From NCBI RefSeq assembly GCF_014202425.1, contig NZ_JACHGT010000014.1, forward strand, positions 1 through 64,000: a stretch of 64,000 nt of DNA, read 5' to 3'. How positions within the stretch are numbered: position 1 is the first letter of the stretch; every line of letters starts with the position of its first letter. Positions 1-7,288 of this stretch are shown piece after piece. Under the pieces are notes generated by a model. That model saw only the letters and a list, made by a program, of their open reading frames with translations, ran no database searches and was not told the origin of the DNA. A program made the translations under genes and the position numbers. The DNA comes from Phytomonospora endophytica (GTDB lineage: Bacteria > Actinomycetota > Actinomycetes > Mycobacteriales > Micromonosporaceae).

Positions 1-91
1 GCCAGCAAACCGTCTAAACCCGCAACCCACGCATCGAGATCAACCGCCACCACAGTCCACAGTATACAAATAACAAACCACAGCTGTAGTA

Positions 92-1309
92 CTAGTCCCC
101 GAGCAGCCACACGTCGGCCTCCAGGATCGTTCGCCTGCTTCCGTCGGTGTGGACGCCGGTGACGGTGACGTCGGGGCCGCCGACCATGAAGTCGGTGTGG
201 ACCTTCGAGACGTTGAGGCCGAGGGCGTCGCGTTCCTCGTGGGTCATCTTGTCGGCGCCGGAGATCGCCTGGGGGAGTCCCGCGCCCCAGGCGAGGTGGC
301 AGGTGGCGTTCTCGTCGAGCAGTGTCTCCAGGAAGGTCTCGCCCGAGCGGCCGATCGGTGAGGTGCCGTCGACGAGCGCGACCTCGCCGAGGCGGGCGGC
401 GCCCAGGTCGCTCGCCTGGTGGCCGCGTACGACGTCGGCGCCCGAGGAGGCCCGCACGTCGGTGACCAGGCCGCCGCTGAAGGTCAGTTCCAGATCGCGG
501 ACGAGGCTGCCGGCCAGCGCCAGCGGCCGGGTGGAGCGCACGGTCCCGTCGACGCGACGGTGGTCGGGCGCGGTGAAGATCTCTTCGGATGGCAGGCAGG
601 GCACGTAGAAGCGTCCGTCGGCGGCGTGGAAGCCGACGACGTCCCACGTCGCGCTCGGGATGAGCCCGATCGTCAGGTCGGTGCCGGGGCCTTCGAAGTG
701 GACGGCGTCGAAGGCGTGGTCGTTGAGCACGGCGGCGCGGTCGCCGAGTCGTGCGAGGTGGGTGCGCCAGGCGCGGACCGGGTCGGGTTCGTCGAGGCGC
801 AGGAAGTGCTTGAGGTGGCCCCACAACCGGGCGGTGTCGGGCTCGCCGAAGACCGCGCGGGCCCAGCCGGGACCGGGGTAGGCGACGAAGGTCCAGCAGA
901 CCAGGTCGTTGGTCTGCAGGTGGTAGCGCGAGGCCAGGCCGGGCATCCGGTCGAGACCGGCGCGCGCCGGGTCCACATCGGACAGCAGGTCGGGGTCGGC
1001 GTCGCCGCAGATGTTGATGATCACGCCCTGCCGTTCGCCCAGCTCGTGGTTGCGGTGGTCCAGCCAGGAGGGCACCTCCGGGAGGGTGGCGGCGTCGGCG
1101 TGGCGGATCCGGGAGCGTTTGGCGTGGACGTCGAAGTACCAGATGTCGACGTAGCGGACGCCGCGCGCGTAGGCGCCCTCGGCGAGCGCTCGGGCCAGTG
1201 GTGCGTGTTCGATCTCGGCGTTGATGACGACGAGGTCGTCGGTGCGGACGGGAACGCCGACCTCCAGGACGAGGTCGGCGTAGGCGGTGAGGTCGTCGGT
1301 GGGGATCAT
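92..1309 (-). CDS. M29-family (AmpS/AmpT-type) metallo-aminopeptidase
   Basis: This 405-residue protein has the length and layout of M29 aminopeptidases, cytoplasmic dimeric metalloenzymes that release N-terminal residues from peptides. The metal-site motifs are visible: a Ser-Glu-Glu-Ile-Phe-Thr stretch near residue 242, Glu near 309 in a Gly-Glu-Val-Ala context, His near 338 and His371-x-Asp373. A longer TTG-initiated reading is possible, but a GGAG sits six bases before the ATG at 1309, so I use that start. The residue seven after His338 is Leu, where I recall a catalytic Tyr in the family. The gene starts a few bases after the stop of the upstream ArsR-type regulator, so the two are probably cotranscribed. 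Family assignment is firm; activity is less so. Confidence 0.88.
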   Translation of the reverse strand: MIPTDDLTAYADLVLEVGVPVRTDDLVVINAEIEHAPLARALAEGAYARGVRYVDIWYFDVHAKRSRIRHADAATLPEVPSWLDHRNHELGERQGVIINICGDADPDLLSDVDPARAGLDRMPGLASRYHLQTNDLVCWTFVAYPGPGWARAVFGEPDTARLWGHLKHFLRLDEPDPVRAWRTHLARLGDRAAVLNDHAFDAVHFEGPGTDLTIGLIPSATWDVVGFHAADGRFYVPCLPSEEIFTAPDHRRVDGTVRSTRPLALAGSLVRDLELTFSGGLVTDVRASSGADVVRGHQASDLGAARLGEVALVDGTSPIGRSGETFLETLLDENATCHLAWGAGLPQAISGADKMTHEERDALGLNVSKVHTDFMVGGPDVTVTGVHTDGSRRTILEADVWLLGD

Positions 1310-1326
1310 CGTCGGCTCCAAGGGGG

Positions 1327-1845
1327 TCAGGAGAGTTCGAACAGGGAGGCGGTCATGCTCACGCGCACGCTGTCGTCGGTGTGCGGTTCACCGGCCCGGT
1401 CGTGGACGAGCCGGACGGCTTCCTCGACGAGGGCGACGGCTCGCTCCCAGCTCTCGCGCGGCAGCCAGACCTCGGCGTCGGCGGTGATCCGCCGCGCGGT
1501 CATGGCCGCAAGGCGGCGCCGCTGGTCGGCCGCGACGGCTTCGTGGACGAGGGCGGGGGCGCCGCCGGAGCGGTCGAGGCGCTCCTCGTTGGACGGGTCG
1601 TAGGTGTAGCGGCGAGGTGGCTGGCCGCGCCCGGTGCGCGCGGCCGGGTCGGGGTCGGCGCGGCGAAGGAAGCCCGCTGCGGCCAGTTGCCGGAGGTGGT
1701 AGCTGGCCGAGCCGTGGGCGATGCCGAGTTCGTCGGCGACCTCGGTGGCCGACATGGCGGTGCCGGTCAGCAGCGACACGATGCGGATGCGCAAGGGGTT
1801 GGCCAGTGCTCGGAGGGGAACCAGCTCCTGTTTATCCCAAGACAT
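1327..1845 (-). CDS. ArsR/HTH_20-type winged-helix transcriptional regulator
   Basis: A 172-residue protein whose first half is a winged-helix DNA-binding domain: residues about 10-60 read as helix, turn, recognition helix (Glu-Leu-Gly-Ile-Ala-His-Gly-Ser-Ala-Ser-Tyr-His) and wing. The C-terminal half is helical and lacks clustered Cys/His metal ligands, so the signal sensed is unknown. It directly precedes the M29 peptidase on the same strand and probably controls it. A palindrome at 1833-1854 straddles its start codon, and a TAATAT -10-like element lies about seven bases upstream of the ATG, which suggests a leaderless, autoregulated transcript. Confidence 0.85.
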   Translation of the reverse strand: MSWDKQELVPLRALANPLRIRIVSLLTGTAMSATEVADELGIAHGSASYHLRQLAAAGFLRRADPDPAARTGRGQPPRRYTYDPSNEERLDRSGGAPALVHEAVAADQRRRLAAMTARRITADAEVWLPRESWERAVALVEEAVRLVHDRAGEPHTDDSVRVSMTASLFELS

Positions 1846-1854
1846 GTTGGAATA
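1833..1854. promoter_or_regulatory. Inverted repeat over the start of the ArsR-type gene
   Basis: TATCCCAA, six bases, then TTGGAATA form an inverted repeat with one mismatch. It covers the start codon (1843-1845) of the minus-strand regulator and part of its putative -10 (ATATTA on the plus strand at 1852-1857). That arrangement is typical of an autorepressor operator; the assignment is inferred from position and symmetry. Confidence 0.45.
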
Positions 1855-1939
1855 TTAGCGTGGGGTGGGCCGGTCCACCACTCCCGGGAGTGATGGACCG
1901 GCGTCGTCAGTGCCGAAACCGCTCTCGGTCGAGAAGTCC

Positions 1940-2767
1940 TCAGGCCGCGTCCTCGGAGAGCAGCGCGCCGACCGCGACCCGCAGATCGGCCATCGCCGCG
2001 TGATAGAAGCGCGGTCCGTAGGACACCCGGGCCACCCCGAGGCTCCGCAAGGTGGCGAGGTCGAGGTCCGCGCCGCTGTTGCCGTTCACCGGACCGGGCA
2101 GCCCCTCGACGAGCTCGCCCAGGACCCCGCGATCACCGACACCGATGGGGTAGACGCAGTCGGCGCCCGCCTCCCGGTACAGGCGTCCACGCCGGATCGT
2201 CTCGGCGACCCGCTCCTCATCCGGCACCCCCGCCGTCGGCAGGAACACGTCGACCCGCGCGTTCACCACGATCGGGACCCCGGCGTCGTCGGCGGCCGAC
2301 CGCACCTCGGCCAGCCACTGCGCGTGAGCACCGGCGTCGAGCAGGCCCCCGGCCCGATGGTCACCGTCTTCAAGGTTGCAGCCGACCGCACCGATGTCGA
2401 GGAGGCGATCGACCAGCTCCCGGGCCCGCAGCCCGTAGCCTCCTTCGGCGTCGACGGTGACCGGCACATCGACGGCGCGGGCGACCCGCCCGGCGGCGGC
2501 GAACATCTCCTGCCATGGCGCGCCCTCCCCGTCGGGATACCCCAGCATCGCCGCGATGGCGTTGCTGGCGGTGGCCACGACGGGGAAACCCGCCTCCACC
2601 ACGACCGCCGCGCTGGTGGCGTCCCAGGCGTTGGGCAGGACGAGCATGCCGCCGTGATGGAGCTCGCGAAGCCTGACGGCTCGGGCCTTGAGATCGTTGC
2701 TGTTCGGCGTGCTTTCCCGGTTCGCGCCGTGTCGCGGGCGCACTGTTTCCCCACTGTGAAGGCTCAT
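1940..2767 (-). CDS. Isocitrate lyase/phosphoenolpyruvate mutase superfamily protein
   Basis: A 275-residue TIM-barrel protein of the PEP mutase/isocitrate lyase superfamily, whose members break or form C-C or C-P bonds next to a carboxylate using Mg2+. The Val-Thr-Val-Asp-Ala-Glu-Gly-Gly-Tyr-Gly segment and the later Cys-Asn-Leu-Glu-Asp segment carry the expected metal-contact acids. It lacks the Lys-Lys-Cys-Gly-His signature of true isocitrate lyase, so it is more likely a 2-methylisocitrate-lyase-like or oxaloacetate-type enzyme of unknown substrate. No good ribosome-binding site precedes the ATG, so the first 25 or so residues are uncertain. It is divergent from the kinase gene at 2835. 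Confidence 0.82.
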   Translation of the reverse strand: MSLHSGETVRPRHGANRESTPNSNDLKARAVRLRELHHGGMLVLPNAWDATSAAVVVEAGFPVVATASNAIAAMLGYPDGEGAPWQEMFAAAGRVARAVDVPVTVDAEGGYGLRARELVDRLLDIGAVGCNLEDGDHRAGGLLDAGAHAQWLAEVRSAADDAGVPIVVNARVDVFLPTAGVPDEERVAETIRRGRLYREAGADCVYPIGVGDRGVLGELVEGLPGPVNGNSGADLDLATLRSLGVARVSYGPRFYHAAMADLRVAVGALLSEDAA

Positions 2768-2834
2768 GAAGGGTTAGACACCGACGAGGCCGGGGAGGGA
2801 CCGGTGGGGCGGCCCGTTCTGCCACCATGGCCCC

Positions 2835-3311
2835 ATGCGACGCGTGATCATCCTCGGCCGTGGCGGTGCCGGGAAGTCCACTCTCGCCACCGCCCTTGGC
2901 GCCGCCAGCGGTCTTCCCGCCGTCGAACTCGACGAGCACTTCTGGGGACCCGGCCTGGAGGCGACACCCCGTGAGCGGTGGGCCGAGGTGCAGGCGGAGC
3001 TCGCCGCCGCCGAGCGGTGGATCATGGACGGGGACCTCGGGCCCTACGACGTTTTGGAGGTTCGCCTTCGCCGGGCCGACACCGTCTTGGTGCTCGACTA
3101 CTCCTTCCCGCGTTGTGCCTGGCGCGCTTTGCGGCGCTCGTGGGAGCGGGCCGATTTCTGGGTCTGGGTGTGGTCGTGGCGTCGGCGGAGCCGACCGGGG
3201 ATCCTCGACGCGATCGCGACGCACGCCGGCGATGCCGAACTGCACGTGTTGCGGAGTCCGCGTGCGGCGGAGCGGTTCCTGGCGGGGGTCGCGGTGATCC
3301 CCGAGGCGTGA
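2835..3311 (+). CDS. P-loop nucleoside/adenylate-kinase-like protein
   Basis: A 158-residue protein with a Walker A motif (Gly-Arg-Gly-Gly-Ala-Gly-Lys-Ser-Thr) at residues 8-16. A LDEHFW segment follows, and a hydrophobic strand ending in Leu-Asp-Tyr lies near residue 88. This is the arrangement of small AAA_18/topology-modulation-like P-loop kinases annotated as adenylate-kinase-like. The Arg-rich stretch near residue 115 would serve as the lid. The substrate cannot be told from sequence. It ends about 40 bases before the alpha/beta hydrolase and may be cotranscribed with it. Confidence 0.75.
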   Translation: MRRVIILGRGGAGKSTLATALGAASGLPAVELDEHFWGPGLEATPRERWAEVQAELAAAERWIMDGDLGPYDVLEVRLRRADTVLVLDYSFPRCAWRALRRSWERADFWVWVWSWRRRSRPGILDAIATHAGDAELHVLRSPRAAERFLAGVAVIPEA

Positions 3312-3349
3312 CATGGGCCCTCCGGCGAGCTGGTGGCTATGCTCGCGCG

Positions 3350-4117
3350 GTGGGTGAGATCGCCGTACTGCGCGAAGGTTCCGGTCCGCAGGTCCTGCTC
3401 GTCCACGGCGGCGCCGGGCCGCGCACGACGTGGCGCGGACTCGCTCCGCTCGCCGAACGCTGGACTCTGGCGACCGTCCACCGCCGCGGCTACCCGCCGA
3501 GCCCTCCACCGCCGGGCGGCCAGGACTACGAGACCGACGCCCGCGACATCGCGCCACTGCTCGCCGGGCGACCGCACGTCGTCGCCCATTCCTACGGCGT
3601 CCTCGGGACGCTCATCGCGGTGGCCGCCGCACCGGGCGGCGTCGCTTCGCTCACCCTGATCGAGCCGCCGCTCAACTACCTCGCCGCCGACGATCCCGAC
3701 GTCGCCCACCTCCAGCGCATCGGCGACGCCGTCCTCTCCCACGGCATGGACGCCGACCCCTCCGAGCTGCGCGAGTTCCTCCGTCTCGCGGGCGCGCCCA
3801 TCGGCGACGGCCCGATCCCCGCACGCGTGGCCGCCGGTGTCCGGCGAGCGCAGGGCGCTCGCCTGCCCAGTCAGGCTCGCCCGGACCTCGACGCGATCGC
3901 CGGTGCCGGGATCCCCGTGCTGGTCGCCTCGGGCGACCACGCGGTCGCGCACGAGCGGATCTGTGACGCCCTCGCCGGCGTCCTCGGCGGTGAACGCGGT
4001 GTGTGTGCCGGTGCCGGGCATTTCGTCCCGGCGGCGCCGGGCTTCGCCGAAACGCTGGAGGGCTTCCTGCGTGAGAACCTCGACGGCGGGCCTCGCCGAA
4101 GGCCGCCGTCGAGGTGA
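3350..4117 (+). CDS. Alpha/beta hydrolase fold protein
   Basis: A 255-residue alpha/beta hydrolase. The oxyanion-hole motif HGGAG appears near residue 23, the nucleophile elbow is Ala-His-Ser-Tyr-Gly near residue 80, the acid is in the Ala-Ser-Gly-Asp-His segment near residue 195, and the catalytic His is in the Gly-Ala-Gly-His-Phe segment near residue 222. The open frame continues upstream over the kinase gene, but homology begins just after GTG at 3350, so I start there. The last codons lie inside a perfect hairpin (4078-4114) that probably terminates transcription. The substrate is unknown. Confidence 0.82.
   Translation: MGEIAVLREGSGPQVLLVHGGAGPRTTWRGLAPLAERWTLATVHRRGYPPSPPPPGGQDYETDARDIAPLLAGRPHVVAHSYGVLGTLIAVAAAPGGVASLTLIEPPLNYLAADDPDVAHLQRIGDAVLSHGMDADPSELREFLRLAGAPIGDGPIPARVAAGVRRAQGARLPSQARPDLDAIAGAGIPVLVASGDHAVAHERICDALAGVLGGERGVCAGAGHFVPAAPGFAETLEGFLRENLDGGPRRRPPSR
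4078..4114. terminator. Perfect GC hairpin overlapping the hydrolase C-terminus
   Basis: CCTCGACGGCGG and CCGCCGTCGAGG are exact 12-bp complements separated by 13 bases, directly before the TGA of the hydrolase gene. The site lies between convergent genes (the opposite gene ends at 4136), so it can serve both directions. There is no T-run, which is common for actinobacterial terminators. Confidence 0.6.
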
Positions 4118-4135
4118 GATGTGCCCGGATCGGTT

Positions 4136-5770
4136 TTAGGAGCGGTAGATCTCGAAGGCGGAGATCTGCCCGGCGGGCCACCCCGTGTTCGACGCGATCG
4201 TCAGCCGGATGTGGCGCTGCGTCGTGGCGGGGAAGGTGATGGTGACCTCGGGGTTGAAGGTGTGGCCGGTCGCGCCGGTGATCGGGGTGAAGGCCGATCC
4301 GTTGGTGCTGCCCGATACCGCGATGTTCTGCACGCGCGACCCCCAATGCGCGGGGAGCTTCAGCACGATCCGGCCGACGGAGACCGCGGCGCCGAGATCG
4401 ACCTGTAGCCACTGCGGGAAGCTGCCGTTGACGCTCTCCCAGTAGGTGCCCTGGTTGCCGTCGACGGCGGCGGCGGCCGGGTAGCCGCCGTTGGTGCTGC
4501 TGGCCTGGACGGCCTTGCCGCGGGCCAGATCCGACACCGGCGGCTGGCCGGTCATGGGTGGTGTCGGCCGGACGGCGGTCAGGGGTGCGGCGCCTTTGAA
4601 CATGGCCCCGGCGTCTTTGGTGATGCGCAGGTAGTAGTCGGCTGAGCAGGCGGTGCCGTCCTCGTCGAGGGTGACGAAGCTGGAGCCGGCCGGGATCTGG
4701 GAGGCGTTCTCGGCGGTCTTGGCGATCTGGTTGCCCTCGTTGTACTCATCGAACATGGAGATGTAGACGCCTTGTGCGCCAAGGCGGGTCATGTTGTAGA
4801 AGTGGCGCCAGTAGAAGTCGCCGTGGGAGCGGGCGTGGTTGGACAGGTCTCCGGGCATGACGCAGGGCTGGTAGTCGATGCCGCGGTTGTTGCATTCGGC
4901 CTGGTCGCCGAGGTTGACGTTGTTGTAGTACGAGTCGAGTTCGCCGACATTGGACGCGCGGCCGACCATCCACGGCGAGATCATGTCGAAGGCGGTGTAC
5001 ACGCCGAAGAAGCCGGGCCGTGAGTCGTTGATCCCCGTCCGCCACCAGGTGGGCACGCCGCCGATGACGTAGCAGCCCTGGGCCTTGAACCAGTTGATGA
5101 CCTCAAGGCAGGGCGCCGGTGCGAAGGGGCGGCTCGGTTCGGCGAAGCCGAAGCCCCAGACGCACACGACCGGTTTGCCGTTCTGGCGGGCGTAGGCCGG
5201 TGAGGAGGTGTACGCCGACATCTTGTTGAGCCAGTCGGTCTTGATCTCCGACTGCATGCCGAGCCAGTTCGTGACGTCGTACATGATGTAGAACTTGCGG
5301 CCCCGGGCCTCGGCGGCCGCGCGGACCTTGACGGTGATCGCGTCGCGGATCGGGCCTTCGCCGCCGGTGGGGTTGAAGCGCTGCAGCGCGGCGGTGTCGC
5401 AGCCGTTGTCCTGCATCCAGCGAAAGTGCGTGTCGATCGTCTGATCGTCGTGCTGGGAGAACAGTCGCGCCTGCTGGCCGTTGCCGAGGTTGGGCCAGGC
5501 GGTGGGGTAGGAGCGGGTGTAGTCGCGCATGTCCGGCCAGGACACGATCGCGTTGTTGCCCGACGACGGGGGCTGACCCCAGTTGCCGCTCCAGTGCCAC
5601 CAGCCGTTGAGGGGGGAACCGTCCCCGATGGCGGCGAACCATCCCTGGTAGCCGACGGTCACCTTGCCGACGACGTCGCCCGGTGGGCTCGCGGCGGCCG
5701 CGGGTGACGGGAGTCCGGATAAGGCCGCCGCGGCGGACGCGGCCAGCAGGGTTCTGCGAGAGATGGTCAT
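4136..5770 (-). CDS. Tat-exported GH71/GH99-like glycoside hydrolase with F5/8 type C domain
   Basis: A 544-residue secreted protein. The N-terminus has a twin-arginine signal (Ser-Arg-Arg-Thr-Leu-Leu, then an Ala-rich core ending AAAAS). Residues about 35-390 resemble the GH71/GH99-like xylosidase/arabinosidase-like fold, with YQGWF near the start, IMYDVTNW in the middle and a Phe-Asp-Glu-Tyr-Asn-Glu-Gly segment late. Residues about 410-544 form a discoidin (F5/8 type C, CBM32-like) carbohydrate-binding domain. A GTG nine bases upstream is possible, but AAGGGGA is better spaced for the ATG at 5770. The glycan target is not evident. Confidence 0.85.
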   Translation of the reverse strand: MTISRRTLLAASAAAALSGLPSPAAAASPPGDVVGKVTVGYQGWFAAIGDGSPLNGWWHWSGNWGQPPSSGNNAIVSWPDMRDYTRSYPTAWPNLGNGQQARLFSQHDDQTIDTHFRWMQDNGCDTAALQRFNPTGGEGPIRDAITVKVRAAAEARGRKFYIMYDVTNWLGMQSEIKTDWLNKMSAYTSSPAYARQNGKPVVCVWGFGFAEPSRPFAPAPCLEVINWFKAQGCYVIGGVPTWWRTGINDSRPGFFGVYTAFDMISPWMVGRASNVGELDSYYNNVNLGDQAECNNRGIDYQPCVMPGDLSNHARSHGDFYWRHFYNMTRLGAQGVYISMFDEYNEGNQIAKTAENASQIPAGSSFVTLDEDGTACSADYYLRITKDAGAMFKGAAPLTAVRPTPPMTGQPPVSDLARGKAVQASSTNGGYPAAAAVDGNQGTYWESVNGSFPQWLQVDLGAAVSVGRIVLKLPAHWGSRVQNIAVSGSTNGSAFTPITGATGHTFNPEVTITFPATTQRHIRLTIASNTGWPAGQISAFEIYRS

Positions 5771-5898
5771 GGACGGCACTCCCCTTCAGGGACGGGTGAG
5801 GTGCGGAGGTCACATCCCGACCAGCGTAGGGACTGCGACAAAGTTCTGCAATAAGTAGACGAAACATTGCGTGAAACCAGACCTAGCCCGTGCTCCTT

Positions 5899-5954
5899 GC
5901 CGATCTCTATCGCAACCTGTACGTTGCCATTGATGGCAACCGCAAGGTTGCGAA
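5899..5954 (+). promoter_or_regulatory. Promoter and nested palindromic operator of the SRPBCC-ArsR-VOC operon
   Basis: TTGCCG (5899-5904) and TACGTT (5922-5927) are separated by 17 bases and fit a housekeeping promoter. Overlapping the -10 is a nested palindrome: CGCAACCT (5913-5920) pairs with AGGTTGCG (5947-5954), and inside it GTTGCC (5925-5930) pairs with GGCAAC (5937-5942). This is a likely operator for the ArsR-type repressor encoded by the second gene. The ribosome-binding site begins right after it. Confidence 0.55.
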
Positions 5955-5966
5955 GAAGGAGTGGAC

Positions 5967-6398
5967 ATGGTCGCCGACACCATCGAACGCGTACTCGTAC
6001 TCCGGCATCCCATCGAAAAGGTATGGGCCGCCCTCACCACCGCCGAAGGACTCTCACGCTGGTTCGGCTCGATCGCCGACATCGACCTGCGCCCCGGCGG
6101 ACGCGCCTTCTTCCGCTGGGACGACCTCGACGACGAGACCGTCGCCACCATCGAGACCGTCGACCCCCCACACCGCTTCTCCTTCCGATGGCGCCTCGAA
6201 GGACTCCCCGAAAAGACCTCCCCACGCACCCTCGTCGAATTCCGGCTCGAACCCGTCCCCGAAGGCACCCGCCTGCACCTCACCGAAAGCGGATTCACCC
6301 AAGCCGCCGACCACATCGCCCGACCCGCCCACGACGCCAACAGCCACGGCTGGACCGCCGAACTCGCCGACCTGGAGACCTACCTCGATGCCGCCTGA
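5967..6398 (+). CDS. SRPBCC/AHSA1-type START-like domain protein
   Basis: A 143-residue single-domain protein of the AHSA1/SRPBCC ligand-binding family (HPIEKVWAALTTAEGL at the start, a central FRWDDLDDE hairpin, and a C-terminal helix with Gly-Trp). These small proteins bind hydrophobic ligands and often sit beside ArsR regulators, as here. The ATG at 5967 has a well-spaced GAAGGAG, whereas the in-frame GTG two codons earlier does not. Its stop overlaps the start of the ArsR gene by 11 bases, so translation is coupled. Confidence 0.88.
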   Translation: MVADTIERVLVLRHPIEKVWAALTTAEGLSRWFGSIADIDLRPGGRAFFRWDDLDDETVATIETVDPPHRFSFRWRLEGLPEKTSPRTLVEFRLEPVPEGTRLHLTESGFTQAADHIARPAHDANSHGWTAELADLETYLDAA

Positions 6399-6735
6399 CG
6401 CCGACGAACAGGCCGTCGCGGTGTTCACCGCCCTCACCGACCCGACCCGGCGGACGTTGCTGGACGAACTCGCCCGCACCGGACCCGCGACCGTCACCGA
6501 ACTCGCCCTCCGCCTGCCGATCAGCCGCCAGGCCATCGCCAAACACCTCGCCCAGCTCGCCGACGCCGGCCTGATCCGCCCCGGCGAAACCGTCGGCCGC
6601 CGCCTCCCCTACCGGCTCGACCCGACCGCCGTCCGCGCCGCTCAGGCGTGGCTGGCCACACTCGCCAACCGCTGGGACGACCGCCTGACCGCACTCGAAC
6701 ACGCACTCGACACCGACGAAGGAGACACACCATGA
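6388..6735 (+). CDS. ArsR-family transcriptional repressor
   Basis: A compact 115-residue winged-helix regulator. FTALTDPTRRTLLDEL forms the first helices, and SRQAIAKHLAQLADAGLI is a canonical ArsR recognition helix plus wing. There is no CxC metal-binding pair, so it belongs to the metal-independent ArsR proteins usually encoded with SRPBCC/AHSA1 partners. It overlaps the preceding gene by 11 bases and the following gene through an ATGA junction. It most likely represses its own operon at the nested palindrome 5913-5954. Confidence 0.88.
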   Translation: MPPDADEQAVAVFTALTDPTRRTLLDELARTGPATVTELALRLPISRQAIAKHLAQLADAGLIRPGETVGRRLPYRLDPTAVRAAQAWLATLANRWDDRLTALEHALDTDEGDTP

Positions 6736-7115
6736 GCAAGCCCGCCTACACCGCCGGCCTCAACATCGCCATGAAGATCCCCAAAGCCGACTACGAGGCC
6801 ACCGTCGCCTTCTACCGCGACACACTCGGATTCGACGTCAAGGAAGACGACGTCTCCTACGCCCCGACGGTCTCCCGAACCCACGCCGTGAGCTTCGGAC
6901 CCAACACCCTCTGGCTCGACTGCGTCGACAACTACGCCAGCCCCGACTTGTGGCTGCAACTCCACACCGATGACCTCGACGCCGCCACCGGCCAACTCGC
7001 CGACATCGGCGTCCACCCCTGCGACGAGGTGGAACCCTTCGACAGCACCGAAACCCGCACCCACTGGATCAAGAATCCCGCCGGAATCGTGCACCTGCTC
7101 GCCGAAACGCACTGA
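6732..7115 (+). CDS. VOC (glyoxalase/bleomycin-resistance) family protein
   Basis: A 127-residue VOC-fold protein with the paired beta-alpha-beta-beta-beta pattern: NIAMKIPKADYEATVAFYRD, then LWLQLHTDDLDAA, then HWIKNPAGIVHLL. Such proteins are metal-dependent lyases, dioxygenases or resistance proteins. The substrate cannot be read from the sequence. It is the third gene of the SRPBCC-ArsR-VOC operon, joined by an ATGA overlap, which suggests a shared detoxification or ligand-response role. Confidence 0.85.
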   Translation: MSKPAYTAGLNIAMKIPKADYEATVAFYRDTLGFDVKEDDVSYAPTVSRTHAVSFGPNTLWLDCVDNYASPDLWLQLHTDDLDAATGQLADIGVHPCDEVEPFDSTETRTHWIKNPAGIVHLLAETH

Positions 7116-7243
7116 CGCGCGGACAGGCACACCCGCCGCGGTTGAACGGGTACCCACCGCTGTCCTCTCCGTCTCCCTTAAGGCCGGGCCACTCCACACA
7201 CCCCGCGCCTACGGTGGCCTTCTCCCAAGGAAAGGCGGCCTCG

Positions 7244-7288
7244 ATGACGCACGCGGTCCGCACGACACTCCGGCCGGCGGTGACCTGA
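7244..7288 (+). CDS. Fourteen-codon leader reading frame upstream of the 7288 gene
   Basis: An ATG at 7244 follows an AAGGAAAGG ribosome-binding site (7227-7235) at good spacing and opens a frame of 14 codons (M-T-H-A-V-R-T-T-L-R-P-A-V-T). Its TGA shares an A with the ATG of the next gene (TGATG). The strong ribosome-binding site belongs to this short frame rather than to the long gene, so translation of the latter may be coupled to it. It could also be an accidental frame. Confidence 0.4.
   Translation: MTHAVRTTLRPAVT

Noticed and set aside
64-91. Left-edge sequence as the end of another gene
   Set aside because: The first 91 bases are short and relatively AT-rich with no frame that shows a recognisable C-terminus.
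419-1603. Long plus-strand open frame opposite the aminopeptidase and ArsR genes
   Set aside because: It is antisense to two clear genes, has Gly/Val/Asp-rich composition and no family resemblance; GC-rich DNA leaves such frames open.
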